A DNA stretch of 27,041 bases. Source: Acidobacteriota bacterium (GTDB taxonomy: Bacteria > Acidobacteriota > Blastocatellia > Pyrinomonadales > Pyrinomonadaceae). Location: positions 1 through 27,041 of the forward strand of contig JAEWBM010000114.1 in assembly GCA_023391155.1 (NCBI GenBank), given 5' to 3'. Numbering within the stretch: position 1 is the first letter of the stretch; each line of letters opens with the position of its first letter. The notes beneath the pieces were generated by a model. That model saw only the letters and a list, made by a program, of their open reading frames with translations. It had not been told where the DNA came from and did not search any database. Of the stretch, positions 22,320-27,041 are shown piece after piece. The translations under genes and the position numbers were made by a program.

Positions 22320-23840
22320 ATGAAGATCCAAAATTACATCGGGGGCGAGTTGGTTGAACCGGCTTCAGGCGAATATTTCGATAATTTTGAACCGGCTACC
22401 GGCCGGGTGTATGCGCAGATACCGGAATCCGACGATCGCGACGTCGGCCTTGCCGCTGATGCCGCCAAAGCTGCTTTCTCCTCATGGTCCGCAACGCCGC
22501 CCGAGGAGCGTTTCGCCAAGATCATGCGTCTGGTCGGGTTGATCGAGCGCGATCTCGAGGATCTTGCCCGTGCTGAATCGAAAGACAATGGCAAGCCCGT
22601 CACGCTCGCCCGAACGGTCGATATCCCTCGTGCCATCGCGAACTTTCGTTTTTATGCCACCGCGGCGATGCACTCGGCGAACGAATCGTACGACACCGCT
22701 CTGCCGGGCGGCGGTAAGGCGATCAACTACACGCTGCGTCAGCCGATCGGGGTCGCAGGCTGCATCTCGCCCTGGAACCTCCCGCTTTACCTCTTTACCT
22801 GGAAGATCGCGCCCGCGATAGCCGCCGGCTGCACCGTCGTCGCAAAGCCGAGCGAGGTCACGCCGATCACGGCATTTTTGCTCTCGAAACTGTGCATCGA
22901 GGCCGGGCTGCCCGCCGGGGTGCTGAATATTGTTCACGGGACCGGGCCAAAGGTCGGAGCGGCGATCGTCGCTCACAAAGACATCAAGGCCATTTCATTC
23001 ACTGGAGGAACAAAGACTGGCGAAGAGATCGCACGCACCGCCGGCCCGATGTTCAAAAAGCTATCGCTCGAACTCGGCGGGAAGAATCCGAACATCATTT
23101 TCGCCGATTGTGATTACGAAGAGATGCTCGCTACGACCGTACGCTCGTCGTTTTCGAATCAAGGCGAGATCTGCTTGTGTGGTTCGCGTATCTTTGTCGA
23201 ACGCCCGATCTACGACCGCTTCAAGGCGGACTTCGTTGAACGCGTCGCGGCTCTCAAAGTCGGCGATCCCGCTGACCCTGAAACCGATGTAGGTGCGATA
23301 GTCTCAAAACAGCACTTCGACAAGATAATGTCCTACATCGAGCTCGCCCGCGAGGAGGGCGGAACCATCCTCACCGGCGGCGAGGCCGTGTCAGAACCGG
23401 GAGCGGTAGCGACCGGGTCAGGGGCGTCACTTCCATCCGATTTCCACACTCCGAATTCCGAATTCCGAAATCCGCAATCCCACGGTTGGTTCATTCAACC
23501 CACCATAATCGAGGGCCTCTCGCACGACTGCCGCACAAATCTCGAAGAGATCTTCGGCCCTGTCGTCACAATCATGCCCTTCGACACAGAGGACGCGGTG
23601 CTCGGCTACGCCAACTGCGTCCGGTATGGACTCTCCGCGACCATCTGGACGGAGAACCTTAGCCGTGCACACCGCGTCGCAGCACAACTCGAGGCCGGTA
23701 TCATCTGGATAAACTGCTGGCTGCTCCGCGATCTCCGCACGCCTTTCGGCGGCGTCAAGGACAGCGGTCTCGGCCGCGAGGGCGGCTTCGAAGCCCTGAA
23801 ATTCTTTACAGAAGAGAAGAATGTTTGTATAAAGCTTTAA
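22320..23840 (+). CDS. Aldehyde dehydrogenase, 2-aminomuconate/2-hydroxymuconate semialdehyde type
   Basis: 506-residue NAD(P)-dependent aldehyde dehydrogenase. Motifs: SPWNLPLYLF with N153, ELGGKNPNII with general base E251, and QGEICLCGSRIFV with the nucleophile aligned to C285. The C-terminal WLLRDLRTPFGGVKDSGLGREGG is characteristic of the ALDH8A1/hydroxymuconic-semialdehyde dehydrogenase branch, linking it to tryptophan (kynurenine) or aromatic catabolism. No other gene of those pathways is in the window, so the substrate remains open. About 25-30 extra residues (about 360-388) break the usual GGE...G[WF]F..PTI loop; their second half encodes PNSEFRNPQS, related to the insert in the P1 peptidase. 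The active-site residues are away from this loop, so activity is probably kept. Confidence 0.93.
   Translation: MKIQNYIGGELVEPASGEYFDNFEPATGRVYAQIPESDDRDVGLAADAAKAAFSSWSATPPEERFAKIMRLVGLIERDLEDLARAESKDNGKPVTLARTVDIPRAIANFRFYATAAMHSANESYDTALPGGGKAINYTLRQPIGVAGCISPWNLPLYLFTWKIAPAIAAGCTVVAKPSEVTPITAFLLSKLCIEAGLPAGVLNIVHGTGPKVGAAIVAHKDIKAISFTGGTKTGEEIARTAGPMFKKLSLELGGKNPNIIFADCDYEEMLATTVRSSFSNQGEICLCGSRIFVERPIYDRFKADFVERVAALKVGDPADPETDVGAIVSKQHFDKIMSYIELAREEGGTILTGGEAVSEPGAVATGSGASLPSDFHTPNSEFRNPQSHGWFIQPTIIEGLSHDCRTNLEEIFGPVVTIMPFDTEDAVLGYANCVRYGLSATIWTENLSRAHRVAAQLEAGIIWINCWLLRDLRTPFGGVKDSGLGREGGFEALKFFTEEKNVCIKL
23436..23480 (+). repeat. In-frame ATTCC-rich insert, copy 2 (in aldehyde dehydrogenase)
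   Basis: CCGAATTCCGAATTCCG followed by AAATCCGCAATCC, encoding PNSEFRNPQS (23451-23480). It interrupts a variable surface loop. The preceding GAGCGGTAGCGACCGGGTCA-type run may be part of the same inserted segment. Confidence 0.6.
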
Positions 23841-23870
23841 AGTTTTAGTCCCGACTGGAGAACTAAAGGC

Positions 23871-24176
23871 ATGGCTGATCCTGATCCAAATCGTGAAAGC
23901 GAATCGTCGGATTATAATCGTGTTCTTTACGTTACGATCGTACTTTCCATATTATTTATAGCCACTGGAATGTGGCTTCTTCCGGAGCATTGTATGATGG
24001 TTGAAACGCGTAACGTCGGCTTTCTTTGTGACGGTATCGATCTCACCAGACCAATTGAGCCGTGCCCGATCTGTTCGCATGAGGCAGGGGCTACCGTTGC
24101 ACGGTTTATATTTTTCTCCGGTTTTGCAATATGGCTGTTACCCGTCTTCTTCTTGAAACTACGGGACAAGGCTTAG
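23871..24176 (+). CDS. Small two-helix membrane protein of unknown function
   Basis: 101 residues. Two transmembrane helices (about 18-38, VLYVTIVLSILFIATGMWLLP, and 75-96, TVARFIFFSGFAIWLLPVFFL) flank a loop of about 35 residues with four cysteines: C41, C53, and C65-P-I-C68. The cysteines suggest disulfides if the loop is outside, or metal binding if inside. A good AAAGG site precedes the ATG. It lies 30 bases after the dehydrogenase stop, so it may be read on the same transcript. No family recognised. Confidence 0.72.
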   Translation: MADPDPNRESESSDYNRVLYVTIVLSILFIATGMWLLPEHCMMVETRNVGFLCDGIDLTRPIEPCPICSHEAGATVARFIFFSGFAIWLLPVFFLKLRDKA

Positions 24177-24221
24177 TACAGTTTCGAAGCTCATAACAAG
24201 CTCTAGATTAGGAACAACCCA

Positions 24222-24788
24222 ATGAAAACGGTATTTCTTTCTTTTGTTCTCATGTCGCTTTTTGCTCTGCCGACCGTCTCCGCTCAAACCAGGTCGAAAG
24301 AATCGCCGTCATTTCCCGGCGTCTCGAAAGCACAGATGACCGCGCTCCGCGACATCGAACGAGTGGCCCCGGTCGCACTTCCTACGTGGGTGCCCGATGG
24401 CTTCACACTTGAAGAAATTCACTCCCGGCTTGGCTCTGATCTCGAGATATACGAGCGGGAGCTCATCCTTATCTACTCACGGTCCATGCCGAACGGCAGG
24501 CTTCAGCGATTCGCACTTGAGGCGGGTTTCGATGGCATTGGCGATCTGCCGTACGACGAGACAAAGATCATCAGGTCGTCCGTCGGTGACATTTATCTGG
24601 TCTACGAACCGAACGACCCCGATAACCCCAAAGAAAGGCTCGCCGGTTACGTCATGACCCAATGGTTCACCGTCGGCAATGTCGCCTATCATTATGACGG
24701 AATGTTCGGTATCGAGAGTACAAAGAACCTCGAAATGATCTCGTTCGCGGACACCGAAAAGATCCTAGCTTCGCTTCGCGAGTTTTAG
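24222..24788 (+). CDS. Exported protein of unknown function
   Basis: 188 residues with a signal peptide ending PTVSA-Q (about residue 21). The mature protein contains VALPTWVPDGFTLEEI and later ELILIYSRSMPNGRLQRFALEAG, a layout like periplasmic sensor domains of the DUF4367/RseB-like sort (P-x-x-x-P-x-G-[FY] followed by strand pairs). The match is weak and no function is assigned. It is an alpha/beta protein with no cysteines in the mature part that I can see. It lies between a small membrane protein and the HEPN gene on the same strand, 22 bases upstream of the latter. Confidence 0.72.
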   Translation: MKTVFLSFVLMSLFALPTVSAQTRSKESPSFPGVSKAQMTALRDIERVAPVALPTWVPDGFTLEEIHSRLGSDLEIYERELILIYSRSMPNGRLQRFALEAGFDGIGDLPYDETKIIRSSVGDIYLVYEPNDPDNPKERLAGYVMTQWFTVGNVAYHYDGMFGIESTKNLEMISFADTEKILASLREF

Positions 24789-24810
24789 AATTGCCTTTGT
24801 GATCGAGACC

Positions 24811-26004
24811 ATGGATGAATCTCTGATACGCAATCACGCTACTGTGGGGCAGTTGCTCCAGCTTTTGCGAATGGGCCTTGAGCCTTTCGTACGTGGTAAT
24901 TTTCCCGACGACCCCACCGACGACTTTCACATTGTTATTAAAAAGTTCGCGTACCAACTCGACAGCTTCAAGGAAGATCTGCCTCGAAAGGTGCGCACTT
25001 ACAGCCATGAGTTAATGGATGTGCGAAACGAATGGGCACACCAACATTCTTTCTCGAACGACGACACTCTTCGTGCTCTCGATTCAGGAGCAAGGATGAT
25101 GAAGGAACTTGGGAGGCACGATATCGCGGAGAGGATTGCCGAGATGAAAGAACGCGTAGGCGAACCGGGAAAAATTTCTCCAATGCCCGACACGAGTCCG
25201 AGGCCACCCAGAATATTCAAGACTGCGCCAAAGGGGAAGCGGGAGGACTTGCCTGTCTCCAATAAATTGTTGATGGACCTCACCTTTCGTCTACCGGACG
25301 AGACGCAACTTTACGCAAGTTTCAAGGATCGTCTGGACGCCATTACGCACCAGGTCATGGGATCCAGCAGAGTATCAAAGGGTCGATATCCCAGAAGGGC
25401 GATTCCCCTTGATTTCGACTGGGTACGAGAAGCTCGAATCCAGCCTGCCGTCCGAGATTCCGAGGAAGTGATTCAGATAGTTCTCCACCTAGGCGACACC
25501 AAGCAACAAGCTGAACATCTTTTCTCGCTGAATCCTAATGGAATAGACTGGCCTGCAGGTGTCAATGGATTTCCGTTAGAATACAACCCGTATCTGCGAA
25601 TCGGAGACGCATTTGGCTCGACTATTTTTTGGATCAGACCCACGGTGGATGAAAGTCGCCGAACACACAATCATACGTTCTTCGATAGCGCTGCAGGAAG
25701 GCACCATCGTGAGCAATGGAACAGATTTGACACGCTTATGTCGGGTGTCCTTCCCGATTGGAGGAACAAACTCTTTCGATCTGATTCCTACGAAGCAGTG
25801 GATTGGGACGAGCGCATGACCGCGAGCAATCGCAGCACGTTTTCATTGTCCATTGGGATGAATATCCTGGTTTCGATTCCTTTCTCAAAGTGCAAAACAC
25901 TTGACACGGACATCGCTGACTCGGGCGTCGCAAATGTAATCCGTGATGTCCTACATGAAATAAAAGCGATTGTGGAACGAAGTATAGCGACCAGATTACA
26001 ATAG
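24811..26004 (+). CDS. Swt1-type HEPN domain protein, orphan, possible RNase/defence factor
   Basis: About 397 residues from ATG 24811; a GTG at 24799 would add four. The N-terminal ~110 residues resemble the Swt1-like HEPN domain: LLQLLRMGLEPFV, then SHELMDVRNEWAHQHSFSNDDTLRALDSGARMM. The R72-N-x-x-x-H77 motif is the catalytic signature of HEPN ribonucleases. Such domains are common in phage-defence and toxin proteins, usually fused to a helicase or other effector. Here a linker (about 115-150, Pro/Lys-rich) leads to a ~245-residue C-terminal region that I do not recognise. The DNA is more AT-rich than its neighbours (27 of 60 bases are G or C at 25501-25560, against 42 of 60 at 22801-22860), hinting at recent transfer. 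No companion antitoxin or defence gene is adjacent. Confidence 0.8.
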   Translation: MDESLIRNHATVGQLLQLLRMGLEPFVRGNFPDDPTDDFHIVIKKFAYQLDSFKEDLPRKVRTYSHELMDVRNEWAHQHSFSNDDTLRALDSGARMMKELGRHDIAERIAEMKERVGEPGKISPMPDTSPRPPRIFKTAPKGKREDLPVSNKLLMDLTFRLPDETQLYASFKDRLDAITHQVMGSSRVSKGRYPRRAIPLDFDWVREARIQPAVRDSEEVIQIVLHLGDTKQQAEHLFSLNPNGIDWPAGVNGFPLEYNPYLRIGDAFGSTIFWIRPTVDESRRTHNHTFFDSAAGRHHREQWNRFDTLMSGVLPDWRNKLFRSDSYEAVDWDERMTASNRSTFSLSIGMNILVSIPFSKCKTLDTDIADSGVANVIRDVLHEIKAIVERSIATRLQ

Positions 26005-26062
26005 GACTCGTCCCAAGAAAGAAAGCAATTATCCGCCGTGATGTCGCTCGCGAGGCGATGAA

Positions 26063-26092
26063 TTGGGGCGTCTCCGCGCTAACTGGTATATT
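26063..26092 (+). promoter_or_regulatory. Promoter candidate giving a leaderless pepT mRNA
   Basis: TTGGGG (26063-26068), an 18-base spacer and TATATT (26087-26092, 5/6 to consensus). Only six bases separate the -10 hexamer from ATG 26099, so transcription would start at or next to the start codon. No Shine-Dalgarno is visible. Confidence 0.4.
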
Positions 26093-26098
26093 TCACCT

Positions 26099-27041
26099 AT
26101 GAACAAAATTCTTTCGCTCGTATTCATCGCTCTCCTGACCTCGATCGCAGTGTCTGGCCAATCCAACCCGCCGACCGAAACTGCCATGTCGCGTTTCCTG
26201 CGGTATATCAAGATCGACACGCAGGCTGCTGAGGAAGCGGGCAAGGTTCCCAGCACCGACAAACAGCTTGTTCTGGCACGCCTGCTGGAAAAGGAGCTTA
26301 AAGCGCTAGGGGTTGAGAACGTCCGCCTGAGCGAATTCGGCATCGTTTACGGAATGGTTCCCGGCAACCTGCCGGACAACAGTAAGGTCCCGACGATCGG
26401 TTTCATCTCGCACATGGACACCTCGCCCGCGGTATCGGGTGAAAACGTCAACGCGATCATCCACAAGAATTACCAGGGCGGCGATATTGTCCTGCCCAAC
26501 GATAAAAGCCAAGTCATCACCGTCGATAAAAACCCGGCGCTCAAGGGCCTAATCGGCGACGAGATCATCACAGCCGACGGCACCACCCTGCTCGGCTCTG
26601 ACGACAAATCCGGCATCTCCGAGATTATGACGATGATCGACATTCTGCGTCAGAACCCCGATATCAAACACGGCAACATTGCCGTGGCGTTTACGCCTGA
26701 CGAGGAGGTCGGGGGCGGGATCGATAAGTTCGACATCGAGGGCTTCGGGGCCAAATATGCTTACACGGTCGACGGCGGCGAGCTGGGCGAGATCTCGAAC
26801 GAAACGTGGTCCGCCCGAACCGCGACGGTTACGTTCCGCGGGCGTTCGACGCATCCAGGCTATGCCAAGGGGATACTGATAAATTCGATGTACGCTGCCG
26901 GCGATTTCCTCTCACGCTTCCCCGCCGGCATACCGCACCGTCCTGAGACCACCGAGGGCCGCGTCGGTTTTATTCACCCATACACTTCCTCGATGTCTGA
27001 AGAGGTTTCTACGGTCCGCATCCTCCTCCGCGATTTCGACA
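26099..27041 (+). CDS. pepT: Peptidase T (tripeptide aminopeptidase, M20 family), exported form, 3' end outside window
   Basis: The first 314 codons are present; the frame runs off the window end (the family is about 410 residues). PepT is a dizinc aminopeptidase that cuts tripeptides from the N-terminus. Metal and catalytic motifs are in order: SHMDTSP (His and Asp), LLGSDDKSGISEI (bridging Asp), TPDEEVGGG (catalytic and metal Glu) and TVDGGELGE (Asp). After TWSARTATVTFRGRSTHPGYAKG comes the dimerisation domain. Unlike the cytosolic enterobacterial enzyme it begins with a signal peptide (MNKILSLVFIALLTSIAVSGQ), so it should act outside the cytoplasm. It is preceded by a TATATT box six bases from the ATG, so the mRNA may be leaderless. 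Confidence 0.93.
   Translation, partial: MNKILSLVFIALLTSIAVSGQSNPPTETAMSRFLRYIKIDTQAAEEAGKVPSTDKQLVLARLLEKELKALGVENVRLSEFGIVYGMVPGNLPDNSKVPTIGFISHMDTSPAVSGENVNAIIHKNYQGGDIVLPNDKSQVITVDKNPALKGLIGDEIITADGTTLLGSDDKSGISEIMTMIDILRQNPDIKHGNIAVAFTPDEEVGGGIDKFDIEGFGAKYAYTVDGGELGEISNETWSARTATVTFRGRSTHPGYAKGILINSMYAAGDFLSRFPAGIPHRPETTEGRVGFIHPYTSSMSEEVSTVRILLRDFD

Noticed and set aside
23846..23865. TTTAGT...ACTAAA inverted repeat before the small membrane protein at 23871
   Set aside because: Only six AT-rich base pairs around a 12-base loop. Too weak to claim as a regulatory hairpin although it borders the ribosome site.

Overview
The window looks like chromosomal DNA of a moderately GC-rich, Gram-negative-type bacterium, most probably an acidobacterium of the Blastocatellia/Pyrinomonadaceae kind. 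This is an inference from gene content: an RND efflux pair, a Ser/Thr kinase fused to TolB-N-like and TPR domains, an ECF sigma/anti-sigma/DUF4097 run, many secreted beta-rich proteins, and an in-frame PNSxFRxPxS insert in two enzymes. No rRNA, tRNA, CRISPR array, transposase or phage gene was seen.

Layout. 1-3.6 kb (minus): an RND pump operon, with the membrane fusion protein transcribed first and then the inner-membrane pump. The pump gene is cut short at the window edge by an inverted repeat of its own coding sequence. 3.8-4.75 kb: a small redox cluster of a rhodanese (plus), a 2Fe-2S protein (minus) and a glutaredoxin (plus). The glutaredoxin UGA 'stop' is followed by a SECIS-like hairpin, so it is a candidate selenoprotein. 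4.9-7.3 kb: a soluble Ser/Thr kinase-TPR protein. 7.3-9.2 kb: an atypical sigma-like protein (minus) and a divergent zinc-finger anti-sigma-like protein (plus), separated by about 420 bp of non-coding DNA. 9.2-12.7 kb (minus): a ComM/YifB-type AAA+ protein and a long-chain acyl-CoA ligase.

13-16.3 kb (plus): an ECF sigma factor, an intrinsic terminator, a membrane-anchored zinc-binding anti-sigma factor, and two DUF4097-type exported proteins, closed by a terminator whose U-tract touches the start codon of dcd. 16.3-18.8 kb (plus): a dCTP deaminase-family enzyme, a multi-pass membrane protein and a secreted P1-family (DmpA-type) peptidase. 18.8-22.1 kb (minus): a compact three-gene operon of a zinc-ribbon/DUF4190-like membrane protein, an M48-like protein with the zinc motif altered to RELGH, and a very acidic protein with seven perfect 13-residue Ca-binding-type repeats and no signal peptide. 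I regard this operon as the best candidate for an undescribed system.

22.3-27 kb (plus): a semialdehyde dehydrogenase of the aminomuconate/hydroxymuconate type, two small envelope proteins, an orphan Swt1-type HEPN protein in visibly more AT-rich DNA, and the first part of an exported peptidase T with a promoter that would give a leaderless mRNA.
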